This document shows, in pieces, positions 1 through 7,848 of a DNA stretch of 64,000 nt; within the stretch, counting starts at the first letter, position 1; the number at the start of each line of letters is the position of its first letter. The stretch lies in NCBI RefSeq assembly GCF_036346595.1, contig NZ_CP107834.1, positions 1,178,001 through 1,242,000 on the forward strand. Reading direction: 5' to 3'. The position numbers and the translations under genes are program-made. Below the pieces are notes generated by a model, which saw only the letters and a list, made by a program, of their open reading frames with translations, made no database searches and was not told the origin of the DNA. This stretch comes from Streptomyces sp. NBC_00525. GTDB taxonomy: Bacteria > Actinomycetota > Actinomycetes > Streptomycetales > Streptomycetaceae.

Positions 1-1
1 C

Positions 2-406
2 GAGCCGTTGCGCAAGGCCGTGGCGGAGCTGGCGCGGAGCGGGGCGCCGGTGGCCGCCGAGTGCGCCGGGCTGCTGTATCTGGCGCGGTCGCTGGACGGG
101 CTGCCGATGTGCGGGGTGCTCGACGCCGATGCGCGGATGACCAAGCGGCTGACGCTCGGCTACCGGGACGCCGTGGCGCTCACGGACAACGTCCTGGCGC
201 CGGCCGGGGCGCGGATGCGGGGGCACGAGTTCCACCGGACCGTGATCGAGCCGGGCGCGGGCGACGAGCCCGCCTGGGGGATGCGCCTGCCGGAACGGCG
301 CGTGGAGGGGTTCGTCCGGGGCAACGTACACGCGAGCTATCTGCATACCCACTGGGCCGCGTCGCCCGGTACGGCGCTGCGGTTCGTCGAGCGGTGCCGG
401 GCTTGA
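2..406 (+). CDS. cobB: Cobyrinic acid a,c-diamide synthase, C-terminal part (cut by window start)
   Basis: This is the C-terminal glutamine-amidotransferase half of CobB/CbiA, which amidates the a and c carboxylates of cobyrinic acid during cobalamin synthesis, using ATP and glutamine. The frame is open to the left edge, so the ATP-binding half lies outside the window. The motif AAECAGLLYL carries the presumed nucleophilic cysteine of the triad-type amidotransferase, and the late HASYLHTHW segment carries the partner histidine; both are typical of the CobB/CobQ family. It is followed after 14 bp by a convergent ZIP transporter gene, and the cobE- and cobC-like genes resume on the same strand beyond it. 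Cytoplasmic. Confidence 0.9.
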   Translation, partial: EPLRKAVAELARSGAPVAAECAGLLYLARSLDGLPMCGVLDADARMTKRLTLGYRDAVALTDNVLAPAGARMRGHEFHRTVIEPGAGDEPAWGMRLPERRVEGFVRGNVHASYLHTHWAASPGTALRFVERCRA

Positions 407-420
407 CGGCGGCGCCGGGG

Positions 421-1143
421 TCACTGCGCGAGGCCCACCACCAGCCAGATGAAGCCCACTCCGGCCACCGTGCACAGCAGGGTGGAGCGGGCCGGGTGGT
501 CGTGGTGCGCCTCGGGCAGGATCTCGGCGGCGGCGAGGTAGAGGAGCGCGCCGCCGAAGAAGCCGAGATAGCAGCCGAGGAGTTCCTCCGGCAGGGTGAA
601 CAGCAGGGTCGTCGCCGCCCCGACGACGGGCGCCGCCGCGTCCGCGAACAGCATCGTCAGGGCCTTGCGGCGGGCGTTGCCGTACAGGCTGGTGAGCGTG
701 TACGTGTTGAAGCCGTCCGCGAAGTCGTGGGTGATCACGGCGAGCGCGACGGCGGCCCCCATGCCGCCGCCGACCTGGAACGCGGCGCCGAGCGCGATGC
801 CGTCCATCAGGCTGTGGCCGACCATCGCGGCCGCCGCCGTCAGCCCGACCTGCGGTACGCGCTCGTCGGCCGCGCCGTGCGCCGCCTGGCGCACCGCGAG
901 CAGCCGCTCCACCAGGTGGGCGACGAGGAAGCCGCCGACGAACAGCAGCAGGGCCGCCGGGACGCCGAAGACGAGGCCGCCGGCCGCCTCCATCGCCTCG
1001 GGCAGCAGGTCCAGGCCGACCACGCCGAGCATCAGCCCGCCGGCCAGTCCGAGGACGAGATGGCGGCGGTCGCTGACGCGCTGGGCGACCCAGCCGCCGG
1101 CCAGGGTCATCAGGAACGCGCCGAGCGCGACGAACACCGCCAT
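421..1143 (-). CDS. ZIP-family divalent metal transporter
   Basis: A 240-residue polytopic inner-membrane protein of the ZIP (ZupT-like) family, which imports divalent cations such as zinc. About eight hydrophobic segments are visible. The metal-site helices are recognisable: HSLMDG (H110, D114) in the helix-4 position and THDFADG (H139, D140) in the helix-5 position, where many ZIPs have HE. A C-terminal histidine pair occurs in EAHHDHP. The gene is antisense inside a cobalamin gene run, between cobB and a cobE-like gene. This raises the possibility of cobalt as a substrate, but nothing in the sequence decides the metal. The 60-bp gap to the next gene is a divergent promoter region. Confidence 0.85.
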   Translation of the reverse strand: MAVFVALGAFLMTLAGGWVAQRVSDRRHLVLGLAGGLMLGVVGLDLLPEAMEAAGGLVFGVPAALLLFVGGFLVAHLVERLLAVRQAAHGAADERVPQVGLTAAAAMVGHSLMDGIALGAAFQVGGGMGAAVALAVITHDFADGFNTYTLTSLYGNARRKALTMLFADAAAPVVGAATTLLFTLPEELLGCYLGFFGGALLYLAAAEILPEAHHDHPARSTLLCTVAGVGFIWLVVGLAQ

Positions 1144-1203
1144 GGCCTCTTGCTAGCCGATGCACCCCGGTCCGCGCATCTCGGCCGGCCCGCCGGGCGC
1201 GGG

Positions 1204-1602
1204 GTGCTCGTCGTCGGGGTCGGCGCCTCCCGAGGCGTGTCCGGGGACGAGGTGACCGGGCTCGTCCTGGGGGTCCTGCGGGAGGCCGGGCTCCCGGTGT
1301 GCGAGGTCGCCGAGTTGGTGACCGTCGAGGCGAAGGGCGGTGAGCCGGGCATCGTGGCCGCCGCCGCCCGGCTCGGGATTCCGCTGCGTACGCACCCCGC
1401 CCGGGTGCTCGCGCGGGTCGCCGTTCCGCATCCCTCCCGAGCCGCCCTCGCCGCCCTCGGCACCCCCTCGGTGGCCGAGGCGGCGGCCCTGGCCGGCGGC
1501 GGTCAACTCCTCGTACCCAAAAGCGTTTCGCACCCTTCGGGCGGCCGTCGTTCCATGGCAACCTGCGCGGTCGCGCGCAGGCCCGTCGGGACCGTTGCGT
1601 GA
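1204..1602 (+). CDS. cobE: CobE / CbiG C-terminal-type cobalamin biosynthesis protein
   Basis: A small protein of about 132 residues beginning VLVVGVGASRGVSGDEV, followed by VCEVAELVTVEAKGGEPGI and ending with VAEAAALAGGG. This is the pattern of CobE and of the C-terminal domain of CbiG, the cobalamin-pathway proteins acting around precorrin-5A/cobalt-precorrin-5A deacylation. I placed the start at GTG 1204 because the family starts at this beta-strand. TTG 1150 in the same frame is an alternative that would add a non-conserved tail. Its location between cobB and a cobC-like gene supports the call. The much longer reading frame that runs back to position 61 is a GC-rich shadow over cobB and the ZIP gene. 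Confidence 0.72.
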   Translation: MLVVGVGASRGVSGDEVTGLVLGVLREAGLPVCEVAELVTVEAKGGEPGIVAAAARLGIPLRTHPARVLARVAVPHPSRAALAALGTPSVAEAAALAGGGQLLVPKSVSHPSGGRRSMATCAVARRPVGTVA

Positions 1603-1689
1603 AACCGGGTGCGGGGCGCATAGTCATCCTGCCGGAGTCCACCCAGGCGACGGCGCACACCCCCACACCACACCCCCACCACGGCGGTC

Positions 1690-2784
1690 ATGCACACTCC
1701 CACTGAGAGTCCCGACGCGACAGGCGCGGGCACGCACGATCTGCGTCACCACGGAGACGCGGAAGTACGCGGACGGGACCGGGATCTGACCGATCTCGCC
1801 GTCAACGTACGGGCCGGCACCCCGCCGGCCTGGCTGAAGGAGCGGATAGCCGGCTCGCTCGGCACGCTCGCCGCGTATCCGGACGGGCGCGAGGCGCGGG
1901 CGGCGGTCGCCGCGCGCCATGAACTCCCGCCCGAGCGGGTCCTGCTGACGGCGGGTGCGGCGGAGGCGTTCGTGCTGATCGCGCGTGCGCTGCCCGCCCG
2001 GCGGCCGTACGTGGTGCACCCTCAGTTCACCGAGCCGGAGGCCGCGCTGCGCGCGGCCGGGCACGAGGTGGGCCGGGTGCTGCTGCGCCCCGAGGACGAC
2101 TTCCGGCTCGATCCGGCGGACGTGCCGGACGAGGCGGACCTCGTCGTCGTCGGCAACCCGACCAATCCGACGTCCGTGCTCCATCCCGCGTCCGTGCTGG
2201 AGCGGCTGGCGCGGCCCGGACGGACGCTGGTGGTCGACGAGGCGTTCATGGACGCCGTACCGGGCGAGCGGGAGGCGCTGTGCGGGCGGACGGACGTCCC
2301 CGGGCTCGTCGTCCTGCGCAGCCTCACCAAGACCTGGGGGCTCGCCGGACTGCGCGTCGGTTATGTGGCCGCCGCCCCGGAGACGATCCGCACCCTGGCC
2401 GAGGCGCAGCCGCTGTGGCCGGTGTCCTCGCCCGCGCTGGCGGCGGCGGAGGCGTGCGTGGAGCCGCGCGCGCTGGCGGAGGCCGCCGACGCGGCGGACC
2501 GGATCGTCGTGGACCGGGCCCATCTGGTCGCCGGGCTGCGGGAGTTCTCCGAGATCCGGGTGGTGGAGCCGGCCGCGGGCCCGTTCGTCCTTGTGCGGCT
2601 CGACGGGGCGGCCGAGATCCGGGACCGGCTGCGGATGCTGGGCTTCGCCGCCCGGCGAGGAGATACGTTTCCCGGCCTCGGTGACGGCTGGCTCCGGCTG
2701 GCGGTCCGGGACCGGACGACGACCAATCGTTTCCTCCAGGCCCTGGATCTGGCCCTCCAGGCGCTGACGGTGGCCGGCCGGTAG
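1690..2784 (+). CDS. cobC: CobC-like PLP-dependent aminotransferase (Rv2231c family)
   Basis: A 364-residue fold-type I PLP enzyme related to histidinol-phosphate aminotransferase and threonine-phosphate decarboxylase. The latter supplies aminopropanol phosphate for the nucleotide loop of cobalamin. Visible landmarks are the actinobacterial N-terminal signature DLRHHGDAEV (about residues 17-26), NPTNPT (156-161) for cofactor contact, the VVDEAF aspartate (D183), and the Schiff-base lysine K214 in SLTKTWGLAGLRVGY. It is the last gene of the cob run and lies 88 bp after cobE. The ATG at 1690 has only a weak upstream Shine-Dalgarno sequence. The exact reaction (decarboxylase or transaminase) cannot be fixed from sequence. 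Confidence 0.8.
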   Translation: MHTPTESPDATGAGTHDLRHHGDAEVRGRDRDLTDLAVNVRAGTPPAWLKERIAGSLGTLAAYPDGREARAAVAARHELPPERVLLTAGAAEAFVLIARALPARRPYVVHPQFTEPEAALRAAGHEVGRVLLRPEDDFRLDPADVPDEADLVVVGNPTNPTSVLHPASVLERLARPGRTLVVDEAFMDAVPGEREALCGRTDVPGLVVLRSLTKTWGLAGLRVGYVAAAPETIRTLAEAQPLWPVSSPALAAAEACVEPRALAEAADAADRIVVDRAHLVAGLREFSEIRVVEPAAGPFVLVRLDGAAEIRDRLRMLGFAARRGDTFPGLGDGWLRLAVRDRTTTNRFLQALDLALQALTVAGR

Positions 2785-2792
2785 GGCTTCCC

Positions 2793-2829
2793 GGCGGGCG
2801 GCGCTCCCCTTCCGGGGCGCCGCCCCGCC
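2793..2829. terminator. Bidirectional hairpin terminator between convergent genes
   Basis: A GC-rich inverted repeat (2793-2809 with 2814-2829, loop of about 4 nt, one mismatch) fills the 64-bp gap between the cobC-like gene and the convergent amidohydrolase gene. It has no U-tract, as is usual in Streptomyces. Confidence 0.6.
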
Positions 2830-2848
2830 GTCCCCCTCTCCAGGTGGG

Positions 2849-3949
2849 TCAGGCGATCACGCGGCCGTTGAGGACGACCCGGCGCGGCCCGGCCAGCACC
2901 CGGACGTCGCGACGGGGGTCCTCGTCGTACACCACGAGGTCGGCCGGGGCCCCCTCCTCCAGGCCCGGCCGGCCCAGCCAGGCCCTCGCCCCCCAGGTCG
3001 TCGCGGAGAGCGCCTCCAGCGGCGGGATGCCCGCCTTGACCAGCTCCGCCACCTCGTCGGCCACCAGGCCGTGCGCGAGCACCCCGCCCGCGTCGGTACC
3101 GACGAAGACCGGCACCCCGGCGTCGTGGGCGGCGCGCACGGTGTCGTAGCGGCGCTCGTGCAGCCGGCGCATATGGGCGGACCAGCGCGGGAACTTCGCC
3201 TCGCCGCTCTGCGCGAGCGAGGGGAAGGTGGCGATGTTGACCAGGGTCGGCACGATCGCGACCCCGCGCTCCGCGAAGAGCGGGATGGTGTCCTCGGTCA
3301 GCCCGGTGGCGTGCTCGACGCAGTCGATCCCGGCCTCCACCAGATCGCGCAGCGAGTCCTCCGCGAAGCAGTGCGCGGTGACGCGGGCGCCCAGCCGGTG
3401 CGCCTCGGCGATGGCCGCCTCCACCGCCTCGCGCGGCCACAGCGCGGTCAGGTCGCCCACCTCGCGGTCGATCCAGTCACCGACGAGCTTCACCCAGCCG
3501 TCGCCCCGGCGGGCCTCCCGGGCGACGTAGGCGACGAGTTCGTCCGGCTCGACCTCATGGGCGTAGTTACGGGTGTAACGGCGCGGCCTGGCGATGTGGC
3601 GGCCGGCCCTGATGATCTTCGGCAGGTCCTCGCGGTCGTCGATCCACCGGGTGTCGGCGGGCGATCCGGCGTCGCGCAGCAGGAGCGCCCCGGCCTCCCG
3701 GTCGTCGAGCGCCTGCTTCTCGCTGGTCGCCGCGTCCACGGCGCCGTGGTGGTCGAGCCCGACGTGGCAGTGGGCGTCGACCAGTCCGGGCAGGGCCCAG
3801 CCGGTGACGGTGACGGCACCGTCCGCGCCGGGCGGCCGTTCGAAGGTGACCCGGCCGCCGACGGCCCAGAGCTCGTCCCTGACGTCGTCGGGCCCGACGA
3901 GCACCCGCCCCTTCACATGCAGCACCCGTGATGCGTCCTGATCACTCAT
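2849..3949 (-). CDS. Amidohydrolase family protein (imidazolonepropionase-like)
   Basis: A 366-residue metal-dependent hydrolase of the amidohydrolase superfamily with the full metal ligand set: HxH in DAHCHVG (H60, H62), a lysine that could be the carbamylated bridge (K154 in GWVKLVGDW), H193 in TAHCF, H213 in CVEHATG and D286 in FVGTDAGG. The C-terminal GAPADLVVYDEDP strand is the usual beta-sandwich ending. I chose ATG 3949 (MSDQDASR). The frame continues far upstream only because the opposite strand is a GC-rich gene. Substrate unknown; it could be a dipeptidase, arylamidase or cyclic imide hydrolase. It is divergent from the aminotransferase at 4085 with a 135-bp shared promoter gap. Confidence 0.85.
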   Translation of the reverse strand: MSDQDASRVLHVKGRVLVGPDDVRDELWAVGGRVTFERPPGADGAVTVTGWALPGLVDAHCHVGLDHHGAVDAATSEKQALDDREAGALLLRDAGSPADTRWIDDREDLPKIIRAGRHIARPRRYTRNYAHEVEPDELVAYVAREARRGDGWVKLVGDWIDREVGDLTALWPREAVEAAIAEAHRLGARVTAHCFAEDSLRDLVEAGIDCVEHATGLTEDTIPLFAERGVAIVPTLVNIATFPSLAQSGEAKFPRWSAHMRRLHERRYDTVRAAHDAGVPVFVGTDAGGVLAHGLVADEVAELVKAGIPPLEALSATTWGARAWLGRPGLEEGAPADLVVYDEDPRRDVRVLAGPRRVVLNGRVIA

Positions 3950-4084
3950 GCACAGCACTGTACGAGGGGCCGTCGCTGGCGCAACGCCCTGTGCCGGGCC
4001 GTCCGGCTCCCCCTGGGTAGGCTCGATGACCCGACCGGCCGGCAGGCCGGCGCCGGCCGATCCGAACCCGAAGAGAGCACCGCC

Positions 4085-5191
4085 GTGACGCACCCCTTCC
4101 TCGACCTGACCCCGCTGACCGCCGCGCATTTCGCGGCCATCGAGCGGCGGGTGGCCGGGCTGCTGGCCACCGAGCAGGACGTCGTCATCATGCAGGGCGA
4201 GGCGCTGCTGCCGCTGGAGGGCTGCATCCGGGGCGGCGCCCGGCCCGGTTCGACCGCGCTGAACGTGGTGACCGGCCCCTACGGGCAGACCTTCGGCAAC
4301 TGGCTGCGCGACTGCGGGGCCGAGGTCGTCGACCTGGCGGTGCCGTTCCACACGGCGGTCACCGCCGAGCAGGTCGCCGAGGCGCTGGCCGCGCACCCGG
4401 AGATCGACTTCGTCTCGCTGGTGCACGCCGAGGCGGCGACCGGGAACACCAACCCGGTCGCGGAGATCGGTGAGGTGGTCCGGGCGCACGGGGCGCTGTT
4501 CATGCTGGACGCGGTCGCGTCGGTGGGCGCGGAGCCGCTGCTGCCGGACGCCTGGGGCGTGGACCTGTGCGTGATCGGGGCGCAGAAGGCGATGGGCGGG
4601 CCGGCCGGGGTGTCGGCGGTGTCGGTGAGCGGGCGGGCCTGGGAGCGGATCGCCGCCAACCCGCAGGCGCCGCGCCGCTCGTACCTGTCGCTGCTGGACT
4701 GGCGGGAGCGGTGGATCGACGGCGGCCGCAAGGCGCTGCCGCACGCCCCGGCCCAGCTGGAGATGCTGGCCCTGGAGGCGTGTGTGGAGCGGATCGAGGC
4801 GGAGGGGCTGGACGCGGTGATGGCCCGTCACGCGGCGGCCGCCGCTGCCACGCGGGCCGGTGCGGTGGCGCTGGGCGGCGGGCTGACGCCGTATGTGCAC
4901 GAGGCGCGGGACGCGGCTCCGGTGGCCACCACGCTGCGTACGCCGGCGGGTGTGGACGCGTCCGGACTGGTGGCGCGGGCGCTGGCGGGTGAGCCGTCGC
5001 TGCCGCTGATCGCGGGCGGGGGCGCGCTGTCCGGGGAGATGATCCGGGTCAACCACTACGGGGTGGACGCGACGCGCGGCGCGGTGCTCTCCTCGCTCGC
5101 GGCCCTGGGGTCGGCGCTGGCCGACGCGGGCCGGCCGGTCGATCTGGAGGCTGCCCGGAAGGCCGTTTCGGAAACCTGGCCGAGCGCATAA
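4085..5191 (+). CDS. PLP-dependent class V aminotransferase (alanine-glyoxylate / serine-pyruvate type)
   Basis: A 368-residue fold-type I enzyme of the class V aminotransferase family, closest in layout to alanine-glyoxylate and 2-aminoethylphosphonate transaminases. Seen: MQGEALLPLEGCIR in the N-terminal substrate region, HAEAATGNTNPV, the cofactor aspartate in FMLDAVASVG, and the Schiff-base lysine K168 in VIGAQKAMGGPAG. The start is GTG 4085 behind GAGAGCAC. A strong hairpin follows immediately after the stop. The natural amino donor cannot be told from the sequence. The divergent amidohydrolase next door may act on a related compound, but that is inference. Confidence 0.85.
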   Translation: MTHPFLDLTPLTAAHFAAIERRVAGLLATEQDVVIMQGEALLPLEGCIRGGARPGSTALNVVTGPYGQTFGNWLRDCGAEVVDLAVPFHTAVTAEQVAEALAAHPEIDFVSLVHAEAATGNTNPVAEIGEVVRAHGALFMLDAVASVGAEPLLPDAWGVDLCVIGAQKAMGGPAGVSAVSVSGRAWERIAANPQAPRRSYLSLLDWRERWIDGGRKALPHAPAQLEMLALEACVERIEAEGLDAVMARHAAAAAATRAGAVALGGGLTPYVHEARDAAPVATTLRTPAGVDASGLVARALAGEPSLPLIAGGGALSGEMIRVNHYGVDATRGAVLSSLAALGSALADAGRPVDLEAARKAVSETWPSA

Positions 5192-5206
5192 ATCACGGGC
5201 TTGTCG

Positions 5207-5252
5207 AAGAATGCGGGGAGCTGCTTAATCCAGAGCAGCTCCCCGCATTCTT
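5207..5252. terminator. Strong 19-bp stem terminator
   Basis: A perfect inverted repeat of 19 bp (5207-5225 with 5234-5252) around an 8-nt loop TAATCCAG sits 16 bp after the aminotransferase stop codon. It is one of the strongest hairpins in the window and separates this gene from the ectoine promoter. Confidence 0.85.
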
Positions 5253-5512
5253 GTTCCCGCATCTTCCCAGGCTAAACACCCTGGTTTTCAGGTCGTGTCC
5301 GCAGCCCATTCAGCGCCGTTGTGGAGAGAGAGTTACGGTCTTGTGACCGACTCCACACAGGCGGAGATTTGCCCGAATAATCCGGGTGGAATCGGAAGAA
5401 AACGCCGAGAACTCGCGCCGGTGCGCGCACCCGCCTGATAACACAGCGGGCCGCCCCACCCAACCCCTTGCGTCGATGCAATTTCGAAATTTGCTGGGTA
5501 AATTCAATTGCC
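5253..5512 (+). promoter_or_regulatory. Noncoding ectoine operon upstream region with palindrome and -10
   Basis: With the terminator before it, this is the only stretch over 300 bp in the window without a gene. It is markedly AT-richer than its surroundings. It holds a hairpin at 5320-5357 (outer GTGGAG/CTCCAC plus inner CGGTC-TTGT-GACCG) and a perfect 12-bp palindrome AATTTCGAAATT at 5480-5491. A -10-like TAAATT at 5499-5504 ends 8 nt before the ectA ATG. No Shine-Dalgarno sequence precedes ectA, so the transcript may be leaderless. The palindrome sits just upstream of the -10, where a repressor or activator would act. Osmotic control is expected for this operon but is not shown by the sequence. 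Confidence 0.55.
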
Positions 5513-6043
5513 ATGACCGCCGCACCAGCAGATATTGCCCGTGCCCGAAGCGAATTCCTTACGATCGACACGCCACGAGTGGAGGACGGGGCCGCGATCT
5601 GGCGCATTGCCCGCGACTCCGAGGTCCTGGACCTCAACTCCTCGTACAGCTACCTGCTGTGGTGTCGTGACTTCGCGGCGACCTCCGTGGTCGCCCGTGA
5701 CGAGACCGGCGCCCCGGTCGCCTTCGTGACGGGGTACATCCGGCCCGACCGCCCCGAGACGCTCGTCGTGTGGCAGGTGGCCGTCGACCACGGCCATCGC
5801 GGGACCGGTCTGGCGGCGAAGCTGCTGGACTCCCTGACCGCGCGCGTCGCCGCCGAGCAGGGCCTGAACCGGGTGGAGACGACCGTCACCCCGGACAACA
5901 CCGCATCGGACCGCCTGTTCACCTCCTACGCGCGGCGCCACGACGTGGCCCTGGAGCGCGAGGTGCTCTTCGACGGCGGCCTGTTCCCCGAAGGCACCCA
6001 CCTGCCGGAAGTGCTCTACCGCATCGGCCCGTTCCACGCCTGA
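5513..6043 (+). CDS. ectA: L-2,4-diaminobutyrate acetyltransferase
   Basis: EctA transfers acetyl from acetyl-CoA to the gamma-amino group of L-2,4-diaminobutyrate, the second step of ectoine synthesis. The 176-residue protein is a single GNAT domain: the N-terminal substrate part has LDLNSSYSYLLWC, characteristic of EctA, and the acetyl-CoA loop is seen at VAVDHGHRGTGLAAKLL. The ATG at 5513 (MTAAPADIARARSEF) is taken as start; an in-frame start at 5468 would add unconserved residues and use the promoter palindrome as coding sequence. There is no ribosome binding site, and a -10-like hexamer lies 8 nt upstream. First gene of ectABCD; 85 bp to ectB. Cytoplasmic. Confidence 0.95.
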   Translation: MTAAPADIARARSEFLTIDTPRVEDGAAIWRIARDSEVLDLNSSYSYLLWCRDFAATSVVARDETGAPVAFVTGYIRPDRPETLVVWQVAVDHGHRGTGLAAKLLDSLTARVAAEQGLNRVETTVTPDNTASDRLFTSYARRHDVALEREVLFDGGLFPEGTHLPEVLYRIGPFHA

Positions 6044-6128
6044 GCGCGCGCTTCCCCCGCCGGGCCGCCGGCCCGCCGCAGCTTCCTTCAACGCCGCCCG
6101 TCACACCACCTCACGCAGGAGACCCGCT

Positions 6129-7391
6129 GTGACCATCACCCCGCCTGCCCTCAGTGTCTTCGAAACCCTGGAATCCGAGGTCCGGAGCTACTGCCGCGGC
6201 TGGCCCGCCGTCTTCGACCGCGCCCAGGGCGCCCGGCTGACCGACGAGGACGGCCACTCCTACCTCGACTTCTTCGCCGGCGCGGGCTCGCTCAACTACG
6301 GCCACAACAACCCGGTGCTCAAACGCGCGCTGATCGACTACATCGAACGCGACGGCATCACACACGGCCTCGACATGGCGACCACCGCCAAACGGGCCTT
6401 CCTGGACACCTTCCAGAACGTCGTGCTGCGCCCGCGCGACCTGCCGTACAAGGTGATGTTCCCCGGCCCGACCGGCACCAACGCCGTCGAGTCGGCACTG
6501 AAGCTGGCCCGCAAGGTCAAGGGCCGCGAGTCCGTCGTCTCGTTCACCAACGCCTTCCACGGGATGTCGCTCGGCTCGCTGGCCGTCACCGGCAACGCGT
6601 TCAAGCGGGCCGGCGCCGGCATCCCGCTGGTGCACGGCACGCCGATGCCGTTCGACAACTACTTCGACGGCCAGGTCCCGGACTTCCTCTGGTTCGAGCG
6701 GCTCCTGGAGGACCAGGGCTCCGGGCTGAACCACCCGGCCGCCGTGATCGTGGAGACCGTGCAGGGCGAGGGCGGCATCAACGTGGCCCGCGCCGAGTGG
6801 CTGCGCGCCCTCCAGGACCTGTGCCACCGCCAGGACATGCTGCTGATCGTCGACGACATCCAGATGGGCTGCGGCCGCACCGGCGGCTTCTTCTCCTTCG
6901 AGGAGGCCGGCATCACGCCGGACATCGTGACGCTGTCGAAGTCCATCAGCGGCTACGGACTGCCCATGTCGCTCTGCCTGTTCAAGCCGGAGCTGGACGT
7001 CTGGGAGCCGGGCGAGCACAACGGCACCTTCCGGGGCAACAACCCGGCGTTCGTCACCGCCGCCGCCGCGCTCGACGCCTACTGGGCGGACGGCCAGATG
7101 GAGAAGCAGACGCTGGCCCGCGGCCACCAGGTGGAGCAGACGATGCTGGCCATCTGCGGCGAGCACGACAGCGCCCGCTTCCGGGGCCGCGGCCTGGTCT
7201 GGGGCCTGGAGTTCGACGACCCGGCGCGCGCCACCGCCGTCTGCGCCCGCGCCTTCGAGCTGGGGATGCTGCTTGAGACCTCCGGCCCGCAGAGCGAGGT
7301 CGTCAAGCTCCTCCCGCCGCTCACCATCACCCCCGAGGAGCTGGACGAGGGGCTGCGCACGCTGGCCCGCGCCGTCCGCGAGACCGCCTGA
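6129..7391 (+). CDS. ectB: L-2,4-diaminobutyrate:2-oxoglutarate aminotransferase
   Basis: EctB makes L-2,4-diaminobutyrate from aspartate semialdehyde and glutamate, the committing step of ectoine synthesis. The 420-residue sequence is a class III PLP aminotransferase: GPTGTNAVESALKLARK for phosphate binding, DDIQMGCGRTG (cofactor aspartate D242/D243) and the Schiff-base lysine K271 in TLSKSISGYG. FRGNNPAFV is typical of EctB. The start is GTG 6129 with a good AGGAGA Shine-Dalgarno sequence 7-8 nt upstream. It shares precursor aspartate semialdehyde with the lysine pathway encoded near 47-49 kb. Confidence 0.96.
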   Translation: MTITPPALSVFETLESEVRSYCRGWPAVFDRAQGARLTDEDGHSYLDFFAGAGSLNYGHNNPVLKRALIDYIERDGITHGLDMATTAKRAFLDTFQNVVLRPRDLPYKVMFPGPTGTNAVESALKLARKVKGRESVVSFTNAFHGMSLGSLAVTGNAFKRAGAGIPLVHGTPMPFDNYFDGQVPDFLWFERLLEDQGSGLNHPAAVIVETVQGEGGINVARAEWLRALQDLCHRQDMLLIVDDIQMGCGRTGGFFSFEEAGITPDIVTLSKSISGYGLPMSLCLFKPELDVWEPGEHNGTFRGNNPAFVTAAAALDAYWADGQMEKQTLARGHQVEQTMLAICGEHDSARFRGRGLVWGLEFDDPARATAVCARAFELGMLLETSGPQSEVVKLLPPLTITPEELDEGLRTLARAVRETA

Positions 7392-7445
7392 ACCGCACGA
7401 CACCCGACGACCCCACCGTCGTAGAGAGAAAGGCACCCCACCACT

Positions 7446-7844
7446 GTGATCGTCCGATCGTTCGCCGACATCGAGAACACCGACCGGCATGTGAAGGCCG
7501 CCTCGGGCACCTGGGAGAGCAAGCGCATCGTGCTCGCCCGGGAGAAGGTCGGCTTCTCGCTCCACGAGACCACGATGTACGCGGGTACCGAGACGTCGAT
7601 GTGGTACGCGAACCACATCGAGGCGGTCCTGTGCGTCGAGGGCGAGGCCGAGCTGACCAACGACGAGACCGGTGAGAAGCACTGGATCACGCCGGGCACG
7701 ATGTACCTGCTCGACGGCCACGAGCGCCACACGATGCGACCCAAGACGGACTTCCGCTGCGTCTGCGTCTTCAACCCGCCGGTCACCGGACGGGAGGAGC
7801 ACGACGAGAACGGTGTCTATCCCCTGCTGACCGAGGAGGGCTGA
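7446..7844 (+). CDS. ectC: L-ectoine synthase
   Basis: EctC is a cupin that cyclises N-gamma-acetyl-diaminobutyrate to ectoine. The protein has the usual compact length (132 residues) and the cupin core [15 protein letters not shown] and [11 protein letters not shown]. By comparison with the known iron site of EctC, E59, Y87 and H95 are the expected metal ligands, and all are present. GTG start at 7446 with an AGAGAGAAAGG purine run a little far upstream. It ends only 4 bp before ectD, consistent with one transcript. Confidence 0.96.
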   Translation: MIVRSFADIENTDRHVKAASGTWESKRIVLAREKVGFSLHETTMYAGTETSMWYANHIEAVLCVEGEAELTNDETGEKHWITPGTMYLLDGHERHTMRPKTDFRCVCVFNPPVTGREEHDENGVYPLLTEEG

Positions 7845-7848
7845 ACCC

